Assembly: GCF_002874535.1 (NCBI RefSeq)
Contig: NZ_CP025025.1
Location: 1,783,526-1,847,525, forward strand
Length of the DNA: 64,000 nucleotides
Origin: Mesobacillus jeotgali
GTDB lineage: Bacteria; Bacillota; Bacilli; Bacillales; Cytobacillaceae
Direction of reading: 5' to 3'
In this document: positions 8,466 to 17,721 of the stretch, in pieces
Layout: each line of letters opens with the position of its first letter
Position numbering within the stretch: the stretch's first letter is position 1
Translations under genes and position numbers: made by a program
The notes under the pieces: generated by a model
What the model was told of the DNA's origin: nothing
What the model saw: the letters and a program-made list of their open reading frames with translations, nothing else
Database searches by the model: none

Positions 8466-9143
8466 TTGAAGAATTACAGTATAAAAACATATGAAGAAGC
8501 AGTTCAGGTTATAGAACAGGTTGGCTTTCTCCCGTTGGCTCCATTGGTAAAAGAATTTCCGGCGCTAAATACCATTACTGCTCCTGAGACCTGGCATTCA
8601 GATACAGAATATGACCCGTGGATTTGGCGGACAAGATTTGCTGTTGAAGGTGTCGCAGGCTATGGAAAGTTCATTAAGAAAAAGTCCGTTCTAATTTCGC
8701 GTGATCTACTGCCATATTTTAAGGCTGTCCTTGGCAGTTATGAAACAGTTGAAGAACGGTACCAAAAAGGAAATGTATCGAGAGAAGCTTTGACTCTATA
8801 TCGAATCATTAGTGAAGAAGGGGTCATAGATACAAGAGAGTTGAGGACTCTGGCGGGATTAAGGGATAAAGAACATAAAAAGATATTTGACAATGCTTTA
8901 TTGGAATTGCAGGGAATGATGGATATTGTCATTTCAGGAATCAAGGAAAAAATGAATGCGGAAGGCGCAAAGAATGGCTGGAGCAGCACGGCCTTTGAAA
9001 CATTCGATTCTTGGGCAAGCAGAAATAAAATCGAAACGATCGCTGTGGAAAAGGATAAGGCTAGGGAATACCTATTGAATCATTTTCAAGGTGTTGTCAG
9101 TGAAAACGCCGTGAAGAAGCTGAAGAAAATACTGGGGGAATGA
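8466..9143 (+). CDS. AlkZ-related (YcaQ-like) protein
   Basis: 225 aa. The N-terminal KNYSIKTYEEAVQVIEQVGFLP and the segment WHSDTEYDPWIWRTRF resemble the short Bacillus proteins described as AlkZ-related, that is, relatives of the winged-helix DNA interstrand-crosslink glycosylase AlkZ/YcaQ. Whether it has glycosylase activity is unknown. The TTG at 8466 is 9 nt after AAGGAG and matches the usual N-terminus; the upstream TTG at 8448 overlaps the SD. Its stop lies 2 bp before the next gene, so the two form an operon. Confidence 0.65.
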   Translation: MKNYSIKTYEEAVQVIEQVGFLPLAPLVKEFPALNTITAPETWHSDTEYDPWIWRTRFAVEGVAGYGKFIKKKSVLISRDLLPYFKAVLGSYETVEERYQKGNVSREALTLYRIISEEGVIDTRELRTLAGLRDKEHKKIFDNALLELQGMMDIVISGIKEKMNAEGAKNGWSSTAFETFDSWASRNKIETIAVEKDKAREYLLNHFQGVVSENAVKKLKKILGE

Positions 9144-9145
9144 GA

Positions 9146-9670
9146 ATGGGTAACCAAGCATTAGTAATCATCGACGTTCAAAACGGGATGTTTCTGGAAG
9201 GAGAATCGGTTTTCAATGGAGGTGAGCTTCTTAAAGGAATCAAAGCGCTAATAACACAAGCCCGTTCTGCCAAAATACCAGTAGTGTATATCCAACATAA
9301 TGAAACGCCTGGATACCCATTGGAAAACGGTACATATGGCTGGGAAATCCATTCAGAAATTTCCCCAGAAGAGGGAGATATAATTATTCAAAAAGACACA
9401 CCGGACTCCTTTTTAAAAACAAGTCTTGAACAAGAGTTGAAAGAAAGTGGGATTGAGCACCTCTATCTAGTTGGCATTCAAACGGAAGTTTGTGTAGATA
9501 CAACATGCAGGAGCGCATTCAGTAAGAAATATAAGCTTACTTTGGTTTCCGATTTACATAGCACATGGCCTAATGATGAATTAACAGCACAGCAAATCAT
9601 CAACCATCACAATAGAACATTGCGCTGGTTTGCAGATGTGCAATCTAGCCTTGAGATTCACTTCACTTGA
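9146..9670 (+). CDS. Isochorismatase-like cysteine hydrolase
   Basis: 174 aa of the isochorismatase/nicotinamidase superfamily. The triad is visible as VIIDVQNGM (Asp), IIQKDTPDSF (Lys) and GIQTEVCVDTT (nucleophile Cys). The substrate is unknown; nicotinamidase would need metal-binding His residues that I do not see clearly. I chose the ATG at 9146, 7 nt after GGGGG, over the ATG at 9140, which would overlap the upstream stop. It is co-transcribed with the AlkZ-related gene. Confidence 0.85.
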   Translation: MGNQALVIIDVQNGMFLEGESVFNGGELLKGIKALITQARSAKIPVVYIQHNETPGYPLENGTYGWEIHSEISPEEGDIIIQKDTPDSFLKTSLEQELKESGIEHLYLVGIQTEVCVDTTCRSAFSKKYKLTLVSDLHSTWPNDELTAQQIINHHNRTLRWFADVQSSLEIHFT

Positions 9671-9780
9671 GTAAAAAATGAATGTGCATTTGTGTAACCA
9701 CTTTTAAGGATCTATATTTCAGTGTGGCAATAGATGAAGCTCTATTTGAATTAGAAGCACATTGTGAGGGAGAGATGAAC

Positions 9781-10188
9781 GTGGAAAAACCTCAAAGTCT
9801 TAAGGTTGATTGCCTAAAAGATTGTGGTAATGCACCTAAAAAGGTGTTATTAAAGGAACTTACGGTTGCTCTGGCGATGCGAGATTATACTGGCATGAGT
9901 GAAAATTTGGCAGATGATATTCGGTGGCAGATTGCTGGCCATAAGAGTTTTTTTGGAAAAGAGGACTTAAAGGAAGCTTTAAATAAAAATACTAGCAAAG
10001 CAATTATTCAGCTTCATATCCAAAACATCATCACACATGGTTCAAGTGGTGCGGTAAATGGTTTCTTCGTATTTGAGGATCAATCCACTCTATCGTTCTG
10101 TGATGTCTATAGCTTTACGAGTGCCGGAAAGAGTGCAAAAGTTAAAGAAATTATGTCATATAGAATAGAAGAAAAGCTGATGTATTAG
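9781..10188 (+). CDS. NTF2/SnoaL-like small protein
   Basis: 135 aa from the GTG at 9781 (SD GAGGGAG, 8 nt). The start MEKPQSLKVDCLKDCGNAPKK is followed by ALAMRDYTGMSENLADDIRWQI and GKEDLKEAL, the pattern of small NTF2-like cone-barrel proteins. The frame is open upstream to 9682, but the N-terminal part there lacks a good RBS. The function is unknown. It may be part of the upstream operon, 110 bp away. Confidence 0.65.
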   Translation: MEKPQSLKVDCLKDCGNAPKKVLLKELTVALAMRDYTGMSENLADDIRWQIAGHKSFFGKEDLKEALNKNTSKAIIQLHIQNIITHGSSGAVNGFFVFEDQSTLSFCDVYSFTSAGKSAKVKEIMSYRIEEKLMY

Positions 10189-10361
10189 TTATTGATTTCT
10201 TAGATGCGGTCTAACAAGGCTCTTTGAATACTCACGCGAACTTATGAAGCAGGTAAACTCATGCAGGTTTAAAGAAATTCTTTAAGCTTTTTCATGGAAG
10301 AATCATTAAGGAAATCTAGGCTTTAAAGCAGAATATATTCCTGTAAAAGGGAGGGGCCGTT

Positions 10362-11276
10362 GTGGAAAACCAAAAACTTCATCCATTGATGTTCTTTGCG
10401 CTCGTTGTCGTCACCACTTTTCTTATGGGCTCTTCTTTTACTGTAGGTAAGATTGGTTTGAACTATGTATCTCCATTGTTATTGGTTGGTTTAAGATTCT
10501 CGATCGCCGGTTTGTTGATGGCGGTGGTTGTCAGAAAAAGAGTTAGGCCGGATAAGCTGGCTGACTGGGGAAGGATTTTCACGATTGGTTTAATGCAGAC
10601 TGCAGGGGTCATGGGCTGTATTTTCTTGAGTTTACGTACAATTACTGCTGGAGAGTCATCAATTTTAACCTTTACCAATCCATTAATGGTTGTGATTATG
10701 GGGACGATTTTCCTGGGAATTCGATACAGGCTTCTTCAATGGATTGGTGCGATTATAGGGTTCATCGGTGTATTCATCACATTAGGTTTCCATCTGCAGC
10801 TGACAGTTGGTACACTTTTCGGTCTGGGGGCAGCTGTCTTCTGGTCGATTGGGACCATTCTGATCAAACTATGGGGCAGCCGCTTCAATGTCTGGGTGCT
10901 GACAGCTTATCAAATGCTTTTCGGAGGCATTATCCTCTTAATAATGGGGATTACGCTGGAAACACCTAAGCTGACGATTACTCCGATTTCTATCTCGGTT
11001 ATTTTATGGCTGGCGATCATGGCCTCAATCGTCCAGTTTGCCATTTGGTTTTACTTGATCAATCAGGGGGACCCTGGAAAGACGAGTGCTTTCTTGTTCC
11101 TTGCACCTTTTTTCGGGGTACTTACCGGTTGGGTGCTGCTTAATGAGGTTGTGGAATGGCATGTTTATGCAGGCGGAGCCCTGATTTTTACGGGGATTTT
11201 TCTTGTGAACTGGACATTTAAAAAAGCGAATCAGGAATTTGGTATTGGCAAAATGACAAAATCATTAAATGACTAG
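10362..11276 (+). CDS. DMT-superfamily (EamA) transporter
   Basis: 304 aa with ten hydrophobic segments arranged as two EamA halves (residues 10-140 and 150-290), and GSSFTVGKIGL near the start as in RhaT/YdcZ-like exporters. It probably exports a metabolite or amino acid; the substrate is not deducible. GTG start after GGGAGGGG. A second EamA gene lies at 24149-25078. Confidence 0.88.
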   Translation: MENQKLHPLMFFALVVVTTFLMGSSFTVGKIGLNYVSPLLLVGLRFSIAGLLMAVVVRKRVRPDKLADWGRIFTIGLMQTAGVMGCIFLSLRTITAGESSILTFTNPLMVVIMGTIFLGIRYRLLQWIGAIIGFIGVFITLGFHLQLTVGTLFGLGAAVFWSIGTILIKLWGSRFNVWVLTAYQMLFGGIILLIMGITLETPKLTITPISISVILWLAIMASIVQFAIWFYLINQGDPGKTSAFLFLAPFFGVLTGWVLLNEVVEWHVYAGGALIFTGIFLVNWTFKKANQEFGIGKMTKSLND

Positions 11277-11330
11277 GCTGTTTTCGTGAACTTTGTAGCA
11301 CATAAGCTATTAAAAGGAGTAATGATAAGG

Positions 11331-12005
11331 ATGAAAAGAGGCTTCTTTTTGCTAGTGGCTATGGTGTTAATGGGTTTTGGCTCTATTGAAATGAAACGTC
11401 ATGTCCCCCCTGAAGTTGTCAAGACTGCATTGGAAAATTACCAGGAATTTCTTTCATTTGAAATATTCGATGGAAATCCAGAAGACTGGACATTAGGACA
11501 GTTTGTAACCGACAATCAACTTGTGATTGATAACAAATTGAATCTTGATATAAGACCTTTAGATCAGTGGGTTGCGCCAGTGCTATACAATGGTGTGATT
11601 GTCAATGCTATCAGGATTTATGAACCTTTAGAGGGGAGATATGAAATAGCTGAATATGGTTATTCTAAATCTTTTTCACAATCCCTTGAGCAGTTAAAGC
11701 CGGATGAATATTTTCTTTCCAATCAGCAGTATGGCCTTGAATTTGGATATACTCCATCTAAAGATATCATCCGTCCATTTGGTGGAAATGCAGCCAGGAT
11801 TTTTGATGAATGGGGAGTCGATCCGGAAGGAATCCCACTAACTGAGTTTGAAGTATTGATCAAGAGGCATTTAAAGGAAGCCTATCCTGACCGTTTTTCT
11901 GAAAAAACGCCAATTTTTAGGTGGTACTTGATGACTTTTATACTAATAGCTCTTATACCTATAGCCCTTTTACTGTTAAGGGTAAGAAAAATTAACGCTG
12001 GCTAA
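11331..12005 (+). CDS. Exported protein with N- and C-terminal membrane segments, unknown
   Basis: 224 aa. The start MKRGFFLLVAMVLMGFG is a signal or anchor, a soluble domain of about 170 residues follows (DWTLGQFVTDNQ, VLYNGVIVNAIRIYEP), and then a C-terminal helix WYLMTFILIALIP with a basic tail. This suggests an extracytoplasmic domain anchored at both ends. No recognised motif. ATG 11331 was chosen on RBS spacing; ATG 11322 is possible. Confidence 0.6.
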   Translation: MKRGFFLLVAMVLMGFGSIEMKRHVPPEVVKTALENYQEFLSFEIFDGNPEDWTLGQFVTDNQLVIDNKLNLDIRPLDQWVAPVLYNGVIVNAIRIYEPLEGRYEIAEYGYSKSFSQSLEQLKPDEYFLSNQQYGLEFGYTPSKDIIRPFGGNAARIFDEWGVDPEGIPLTEFEVLIKRHLKEAYPDRFSEKTPIFRWYLMTFILIALIPIALLLLRVRKINAG

Positions 12006-12114
12006 ATTCATTTCCAGCATATGATAAAGAAAGAATTAAAAATATTTTGCAGGCCGTATCTTTTCCCTCTCCTAATCCGTTTAAGGGGCAGAGAGGTTCA
12101 AAGGAGTGAACAGG

Positions 12115-12777
12115 ATGTCGATCGACAAGCTCAGAAAAGTAGAAGTCGCAGATGATACCGGGGTTATGGGCCATTATCAAAGCCTTCAAAGATATTGCCG
12201 TTTTTTAACGCAGAACAGCTGGGATGGCGATGATCTTTTGCAGGAAGTGACGGTTAAGGCGATTCGCCATTATGAGCCGTACAATATCAGCTCAGCATTG
12301 TTGAAAAAAATGGCTTATCATCAATGGATAGATACAGTCAGGAAGCGCAGCCGCGAGATAACGGGTATTACGGAAGATCATACATCCTTGACTCAAGGTA
12401 ATGTAATGGATACCGTTGAGATGCTTTTGGCAAAATTGACGCCGAAACAGGCAGTGATTTTGGTCCTGAAGGAAGCTTTCAGATTTCAATCACGGGAAAT
12501 CGCTGAGCTGATGGGATCAACGGAAATGGCGGTTAAAGCGGCACTTCATCGGGCAAGGAAGCGGTTTGACAGGGAAGCGAACCTTCGTGATGTGGCTCAT
12601 GATTTGAGCAAGGACGAAGAAGAGCAGTTGTCAGACCTGCTTTGCGAATCGCTGCAATCTGAGGATCCGACCGTTTTACTGGAAAACTTAAGTGAGATTC
12701 CTGCACTGGCGGCATCATCTCCGGAAATGTCTCTGCACTCCCGTTCACCTCTCTCTATTTATAAAATGGCTGCGTAA
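12115..12777 (+). CDS. ECF-like sigma-70 family RNA polymerase sigma factor
   Basis: 220 aa. Region 2 shows [19 protein letters not shown] and [14 protein letters not shown]; region 4 shows [19 protein letters not shown] and [18 protein letters not shown]-terminal extension of about 55 residues follows region 4, rich in acidic residues and then Ser/Pro, which is unusual for simple ECF factors. AAGGAG is 8 nt before the ATG. There is no anti-sigma gene next to it; a ClpP gene follows after 20 bp. Confidence 0.85.
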   Translation: MSIDKLRKVEVADDTGVMGHYQSLQRYCRFLTQNSWDGDDLLQEVTVKAIRHYEPYNISSALLKKMAYHQWIDTVRKRSREITGITEDHTSLTQGNVMDTVEMLLAKLTPKQAVILVLKEAFRFQSREIAELMGSTEMAVKAALHRARKRFDREANLRDVAHDLSKDEEEQLSDLLCESLQSEDPTVLLENLSEIPALAASSPEMSLHSRSPLSIYKMAA

Positions 12778-12797
12778 GCAGGAAAGGGAGGAACATG

Positions 12798-13379
12798 ATG
12801 AGTACGATTCCTTATGTCATAGAACAATCCAACCGGGGAGAGAGGTCATACGATATTTATTCCCGGCTGTTAAAAGACCGCATCATCATGCTTGGAGATG
12901 AAATCAATGACCAGGTGGCAAACAGCGTTATTGCTCAGCTGCTATTTCTTGAAGCAGATAATCCTGAAAAGGATATCTCCATCTATATTAATAGTCCTGG
13001 AGGCTCAACAACAGCAGGCTTCGCGATTTTTGATACGATGGAATACATCAAGCCCGACATCAGCACAATCTGCATCGGAATGGCCGCATCGTTTGGAGCC
13101 ATGCTGCTGCTTGCCGGTACAAAAGGGAAACGATTTGCACTGCCAAACAGTGAAATCATGATCCATCAGCCGCTGGGAGGTGCAAGAGGCCAGGCGACAG
13201 AGATCGAAATTTCCGCCAAAAGGATCCTGAAGCTTCGCGATCATGTGAATCAGATTATATCCGAAAGAACTGGCCAGCCAGTGGAAAAAATCGAAAAGGA
13301 CACAGACAGGGATTATTTCATGAGTGCACAGGAAGCTTTGGAGTACGGGATTATTGATAAGATTATTACTCGAACATAG
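12798..13379 (+). CDS. clpP: ATP-dependent Clp protease proteolytic subunit (paralogue)
   Basis: 193 aa. It has the full ClpP fold with catalytic Ser98 ([10 protein letters not shown]), His123 (MIHQPLGG) and Asp172 (DTDRDYF). The sequence is close to the housekeeping Bacillus ClpP but has substitutions such as [11 protein letters not shown], and it lies in an operon with a sigma factor, so it is probably the second, accessory ClpP. It needs a Clp ATPase encoded elsewhere. The second ATG (12798) has the better spacing from AAAGGGAGG. Confidence 0.9.
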   Translation: MSTIPYVIEQSNRGERSYDIYSRLLKDRIIMLGDEINDQVANSVIAQLLFLEADNPEKDISIYINSPGGSTTAGFAIFDTMEYIKPDISTICIGMAASFGAMLLLAGTKGKRFALPNSEIMIHQPLGGARGQATEIEISAKRILKLRDHVNQIISERTGQPVEKIEKDTDRDYFMSAQEALEYGIIDKIITRT

Positions 13380-13380
13380 T

Positions 13381-13405
13381 GGGCTGCCTAGGCAGCTCTT
13401 TTTTT
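13381..13405 (+). terminator. Terminator of the sigma-clpP operon
   Basis: The stem GGGCTGCC / GGCAGCTC with a minimal TA loop is followed by seven T. Confidence 0.85.
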
Positions 13406-13634
13406 GTTTTGGGAAAATTAAACAGAAATAGTTGAAAAGCTAGAGGGTTTTCACAAGCCTTAATCGAATTTAAATGAATAGGCCGATTGAAAAATTATGC
13501 CATGTACACTCTAATTTCATATAGCTTTAAATAAGATCTTATATATGAACATTTTTTCGCTAGGTAACTAGAAGAGCATAAGAATGCTCCTCTCTTACAA
13601 ATAAACTGAATTATCAAATAAAGGAGGAAGTCAT

Positions 13635-14969
13635 GTGCAGAACACCCCTCAAGTGAAACCCGGCAAACAGCCGGAAATATCATCATCAACTGTAAGTATG
13701 ATGAAGTTTTTTATATTTAGTGCGATTGGCATCTTCATGTTTTTTGTTCCAATCACTGTTGGTGAAAAATCATCAATACCGCTCGACCACTTAGTTACCT
13801 GGTTTAACACCACTTTTTCTGCAGCCGTTCCGTATTATGCATTCATTGTTATTTTATTGGGAGCCATTTATCCTTTTTACAGAAAAACGTGGAACAAAAA
13901 TTCGGCGACTATCGTTTTTTCTTTGTTAAAAGTACTAGGCGTTGTCGTAGCGTTGATGCTGCTGACCAAGGTTGGGCCTGCATGGCTCTTTGAACCAAGC
14001 ATGGGACCATTTCTGTATGAAAAGCTCGTTATACCAGTTGGTGTCCTCGTACCAATTGGATCTGTATTTTTGGCGCTGCTTGTTGGCTATGGCCTTCTTG
14101 AATTTCTTGGTGTATTATTGCAGCCAATCATGCGGCCAGTATGGAAGACACCAGGACGGGCTGCGATTGATGCAGTAGCATCCTTTGTAGGAAGCTATTC
14201 TATTGGCCTGCTGATTACCAATCGCGTGTTCAAGGAAGGTAAGTACACTATAAAAGAAGCCACAATTATCGCAACTGGCTTCTCGACCGTTTCCGCTACA
14301 TTTATGATTGTTGTCGCAAAGACTTTAGGATTAATGGAAGTGTGGAATACGTATTTCTGGACAACTCTTTTCGTTACATTTCTTGTAACCGCTATCACAG
14401 TCAGGTTGCGTCCATTACGAACGATAAGTGACGAATACTATGAAGGCAAAGGCGTACCTGAGGAACCGGTGAAGGAAAATCGCTTAAAAACGGCGTGGGC
14501 TGGTGCTATGAGCGCATCGCAAAAAGCACCTTCTCTTGGAAAAAATATTTTGGATAACTTGCGGGATGGATTCATTATGACGATGGGAATTTTACCGTCG
14601 ATTCTTTCTGTAGGATTGTTAGGGCTTGTGTTAGCGGAATTTACCCCGGTGTTTGATATTATTGGCTACATTTTTTATCCATTTACATTAATCCTCCAGA
14701 TTCCAGAGCCAATGCTGGCAGCTAAGGCATCCGCTATTGAAATTGCGGAAATGTTCCTGCCTGCTTTGCTTGTAACAGAAGCCCCAATGGTCACAAAGTT
14801 TGTCATCGGTGTTGTTTCTGTTTCAGCCATTATCTTTTTCTCCGCGCTGATTCCAAGCATAATGTCAACTGAAATACCAATCAGCCTGAGAAAATTGGTA
14901 GTCCTCTGGGTCCAGAGGACCATCCTGACGCTCATCATTGTAGCGCCAATTGCACATCTGTTATTTTGA
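13635..14969 (+). CDS. YjiH-family membrane protein with nucleoside-transporter gate domain
   Basis: 444 aa with about ten membrane helices. The segments VGSYSIGLLITNRVFKEG and EATIIATGFSTVSATFM are the Gate (nucleoside recognition) fold of YjiH/SpoVV-like transporters. The substrate is not established. The GTG at 13635 follows AAGGAGG by 7 nt; the ATG at 13633 is out of frame. A GAGCAT / ATGCTC hairpin lies in the 250-bp leader (13572-13589). The gene has its own terminator. Confidence 0.85.
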   Translation: MQNTPQVKPGKQPEISSSTVSMMKFFIFSAIGIFMFFVPITVGEKSSIPLDHLVTWFNTTFSAAVPYYAFIVILLGAIYPFYRKTWNKNSATIVFSLLKVLGVVVALMLLTKVGPAWLFEPSMGPFLYEKLVIPVGVLVPIGSVFLALLVGYGLLEFLGVLLQPIMRPVWKTPGRAAIDAVASFVGSYSIGLLITNRVFKEGKYTIKEATIIATGFSTVSATFMIVVAKTLGLMEVWNTYFWTTLFVTFLVTAITVRLRPLRTISDEYYEGKGVPEEPVKENRLKTAWAGAMSASQKAPSLGKNILDNLRDGFIMTMGILPSILSVGLLGLVLAEFTPVFDIIGYIFYPFTLILQIPEPMLAAKASAIEIAEMFLPALLVTEAPMVTKFVIGVVSVSAIIFFSALIPSIMSTEIPISLRKLVVLWVQRTILTLIIVAPIAHLLF

Positions 14970-14985
14970 TATGGGAAGTTACTTA

Positions 14986-15013
14986 ATGGGCTGCTTTGCA
15001 GCTCATTTTTTTA
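14986..15013 (+). terminator. Terminator of the YjiH gene
   Basis: The stem ATGgGCTGC / GCAGCtCAT with a TTT loop is followed by TTTTTTT. Confidence 0.85.
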
Positions 15014-15119
15014 TTTATTACTAGAATTGAAAAGGGGACCCTGATATAATCGAATTTATATTTTAAAAAATTCTAACAATTTACAGCGTTAAAGAATTAA
15101 ACAGTAAAGGGGAATGTCC

Positions 15120-16301
15120 ATGAATCTATACGGATCTGAAAAGATTAGAAAAATGACATCAAGTATTTTTCAGGAAGTGGTAGACCGCAAGCAGGCTGCC
15201 TTGATGAATGGTAAAGATGTGATCGACCTGAGCATTGGGAGTCCGGATTTTGGGCCGCCTTCTTTTGTTATGGAGGAGCTTGCTAAATATTCGATGGATC
15301 CTGGGAAATACGGGTATACGCTCAAAGGAATTACCGAATTTAACGAGGCTGTACAATATTTTTACCAGCAGCGTTATTCCGTTGAACTTGAAGCTGAAAC
15401 TGAAGTTCTGCAGCTAATGGGCTCTCAGGATGGACTTGCGCATCTTGCTACTGCGGTTATTGATCCTGGTGATTATGTGCTTGTACCAGATCCGGGTTAT
15501 CCAATCTATGAAGCTAGCGTAACGATTGCAGGCGGTACTATTTATCCTATGCCTTTGCTGGAGGAGAATAAATTCCTGCCGCAGCTTAATGAAATTCCTC
15601 TTGAGGTCTTGCAAAAGACGAAAATGATGATCCTGAGCTATCCCGGAAATCCTGTCACCGCACTGGCAGATGGCAGCTTTTTTGAAGAAGTTGTCGAATT
15701 CGCCGAAGTACATAACATCCTGGTAGTTCATGATTTCGCTTATTCTGAATTGATTTATGACGGGAACCCGCAAATCAGTTTCTTATCCGTTCCAGGTGCA
15801 AAGGAAGTCGGTGTAGAGTTCAACTCGCTCTCAAAAACTTTCAATATGGCAGGCTGCCGGATTGGCTATGTCGCTGGTAATTCACAGGTTATTAATGTTC
15901 TTGCTTCCTTCAAATCGCATATCGATTACGGAATTTTTTACCCAATCCAAAAAGCAGCGATTGCAGCACTGACTTCTGATTACTCTTTCCTGAATGTTCA
16001 GCTAAAGCAGTATGAAGCACGGCGGGATGCTTTAGTATCAGGGTTTCGGGACAGTGGGTGGCAAGTGGCCAATTCTCCTGCAACGATGTTTGTGTGGGCT
16101 AAAATTCCTGCCGGCTGGAAATCCCGGGATTTTGCCTTCAAGCTAATTGATGAGGAAGGGATTGCCGTCGTTCCTGGTGATGCTTTTGGCGAGCAAGGGG
16201 AAGGGTATGTCAGAATCGCTATGGTACAGACTCCCGAAAGACTTATAGAAGCATCACAGCGGGTAAACCAATTTTTAATTGAATTCTCTGTAGGAATCTA
16301 A
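15120..16301 (+). CDS. PLP-dependent aminotransferase class I/II (DapL/AlaT-like)
   Basis: 393 aa fold-type I aminotransferase. It shows DLSIGSPDFGPP and YTLKGITEFNEAV at the N-terminus, SYPGNPVTALAD, and the PLP-binding Lys in NSLSKTFNMAGCRIGYVAGN. The overall look is that of LL-diaminopimelate aminotransferase and alanine or aromatic aminotransferase relatives; the substrate is unproven. ATG 15120 (7 nt after AAAGGGG) is preferred to ATG 15114. Confidence 0.85.
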   Translation: MNLYGSEKIRKMTSSIFQEVVDRKQAALMNGKDVIDLSIGSPDFGPPSFVMEELAKYSMDPGKYGYTLKGITEFNEAVQYFYQQRYSVELEAETEVLQLMGSQDGLAHLATAVIDPGDYVLVPDPGYPIYEASVTIAGGTIYPMPLLEENKFLPQLNEIPLEVLQKTKMMILSYPGNPVTALADGSFFEEVVEFAEVHNILVVHDFAYSELIYDGNPQISFLSVPGAKEVGVEFNSLSKTFNMAGCRIGYVAGNSQVINVLASFKSHIDYGIFYPIQKAAIAALTSDYSFLNVQLKQYEARRDALVSGFRDSGWQVANSPATMFVWAKIPAGWKSRDFAFKLIDEEGIAVVPGDAFGEQGEGYVRIAMVQTPERLIEASQRVNQFLIEFSVGI

Positions 16302-16444
16302 TAACTTAGTAAACAAGTTGACTTTCGGTTTTTACTTAGGCGACGCACGTTCAGATCAACTCAGCGAAGGGAAATGCTGAAACCAAATTACCTTAAACTC
16401 TTTACATGCCAAAGTATTGGGTAGCTTGAAAGGAGAGGTAAACA

Positions 16445-16531
16445 TTGACAGCTTTCATCATATTGATTGCTAGTATCTTCAGTGTTCTGGCTGTGGGTTA
16501 TGGAACAAAAGTTTGGAAAGATAAGAAATGA
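16445..16531 (+). CDS. 28-residue single-helix membrane peptide
   Basis: TTG start 6 nt after AGGAGAGG. The product is one membrane helix (MTAFIILIASIFSVLAVGYG) with a basic tail ending WKDKK. The good RBS and the anchor-like layout (hydrophobic helix, positive C-terminus) suggest a real small protein. No family recognised. About 140 bp of leader between the aminotransferase and this gene contains a short hairpin (TCAGC...GCTGA) and no recognised riboswitch. Confidence 0.5.
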   Translation: MTAFIILIASIFSVLAVGYGTKVWKDKK

Positions 16532-16580
16532 TTTTTGTTTAGTTTTTGAATATTTGGATAAATTTTGAAACTTTTTAAAG

Positions 16581-16610
16581 ACTCCTCCGTATTAAAACGT
16601 AAGGGGGAGT
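16581..16610 (+). promoter_or_regulatory. Hairpin that hides the lipoprotein gene's ribosome binding site
   Basis: ACTCCTCC (16581-16588) pairs over 8 bp with GGGGGAGT (16603-16610, one G-T pair), with a 14-nt loop. The right arm is the Shine-Dalgarno sequence of the gene starting at 16615. No T run follows, so it is not an ordinary terminator. Confidence 0.55.
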
Positions 16611-16614
16611 GCAT

Positions 16615-17157
16615 ATGAAAAAGTTATCGTTTATTCCTATAATCCTGGTGCTGTTGCTTTTTGGCTGCCAGCAGAAGCAAAATGGAGCGCTCGATACTGG
16701 TAAACTCGAAAAAGTTGAACAAACTGGGGATGCCACCGAGGAACAATTGAAAAGTATTCCGATCCTATATAATGTACCATCACTAAAAGTGGGCTTAGAT
16801 GCTTTGCCATTTGAAGTAAAGCCGCCTAAGGATCTTCCTTTTGACGCCATGCCGCTGAAAATGACCATTGAGGATTTCAAGCACGATGGGAAAGAGTTAA
16901 GAGTCGATTTTATGAGTATTTCAAAAAACAAAGATGATGACATTATTTTTATGATTTCTGTCCATAATTTTAAAGTAGAATACGCTGAGTCGCTAGGAGA
17001 AGAAGTTCAAATCACAGAGGGAGTTGCAGGGTATTATAACGGGTCTCTATCATTTGAAAAAGACGGAATCTATTATAATATTGGCTACTACAATCCAAAC
17101 ATTTCTGAAGAGCAGATTAAGAAAGATACAATTGATATAGCTTTACAAATGTTATAA
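16615..17157 (+). CDS. Lipoprotein, unknown function
   Basis: 180 aa. MKKLSFIPIILVLLLFGCQ is a type II signal with lipobox LFGC, so it is predicted to be lipid-anchored outside the membrane. The mature part is charged and contains LPFDAMPLKMTIEDFKHDGK and ends with EEQIKKDTIDIALQML. No family recognised. The RBS AAGGGGG is 7 nt before the ATG but can be masked by the hairpin directly upstream. A terminator follows. Confidence 0.75.
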   Translation: MKKLSFIPIILVLLLFGCQQKQNGALDTGKLEKVEQTGDATEEQLKSIPILYNVPSLKVGLDALPFEVKPPKDLPFDAMPLKMTIEDFKHDGKELRVDFMSISKNKDDDIIFMISVHNFKVEYAESLGEEVQITEGVAGYYNGSLSFEKDGIYYNIGYYNPNISEEQIKKDTIDIALQML

Positions 17158-17163
17158 AGCTAA

Positions 17164-17190
17164 AAGAGCGCATAGGTTTGCGTTCTTTTT
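17164..17190 (+). terminator. Terminator of the lipoprotein gene
   Basis: The nine-pair stem AAGAGCGCA / TGCGTTCTT is followed by TTT. Confidence 0.8.
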
Positions 17191-17215
17191 GATGTAAAAA
17201 TATGGAGGTAAGACT

Positions 17216-17695
17216 ATGGAAGTCATTAAAACAACCCCACTTTTAAAAGAGAAAGTTAAGGCATTCTTTGAGGCTCACTGGGGAAGTCCGCAAATGGTGA
17301 TTTCAAGCGGTGTATATAATTGCAGTGACCTTGATGGGTTTGCGGTACTTAATAAGTATGGGGAGATTACTGGATTAATTACATATATTGTTTCCGGACA
17401 TGAATGTGAGATTATTTCTCTAGATAGTATAGATGAGGGAAAGGGAATCGGAACCCTTCTCGTTCAGGAGGTTGAGGTGCTTGCAAGAAGGGAAGGATGT
17501 TTAACACTGAACCTGATCACCACTAATGATAATTTAAATGCACTGAAATTCTGGCAAAAACGTGGATTTATGCTGTCGCAGGTTTTTTGTAATGCTGTTG
17601 AAAAAGCCAGAAAGATCAAACCCTCAATCCCAATGATAGGGTTTGAGGGAATTCCTATTCGTGATGAGTTACTCCTGGTTAAGAAGATAAATTAA
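17216..17695 (+). CDS. GNAT-family N-acetyltransferase
   Basis: 159 aa. The acetyl-CoA motif region reads EIISLDSIDEGKGIGTLLVQEVE (short GxG variant: EGKGIGT), followed by TTNDNLNALKFWQKRGF, the classic GNAT motif B. Transfers an acetyl group to an unknown amine. GGAGG precedes the ATG. It is convergent with the DUF2785 gene, 26 bp away; no clear terminator between them. Confidence 0.85.
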   Translation: MEVIKTTPLLKEKVKAFFEAHWGSPQMVISSGVYNCSDLDGFAVLNKYGEITGLITYIVSGHECEIISLDSIDEGKGIGTLLVQEVEVLARREGCLTLNLITTNDNLNALKFWQKRGFMLSQVFCNAVEKARKIKPSIPMIGFEGIPIRDELLLVKKIN

Positions 17696-17721
17696 TATAC
17701 TTTTTTAAAAAACTGAGCTTC

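Noticed and set aside
10189-10361. Coding remnant (LFEYSRELMKQVNSCRF) before the EamA gene
   Set aside because: Short, without start or RBS, frame soon broken; insufficient support.
16302-16444. Riboswitch in the leader of the 28-residue peptide
   Set aside because: Only a short TCAGC/GCTGA hairpin is visible; it matches no class that I know.
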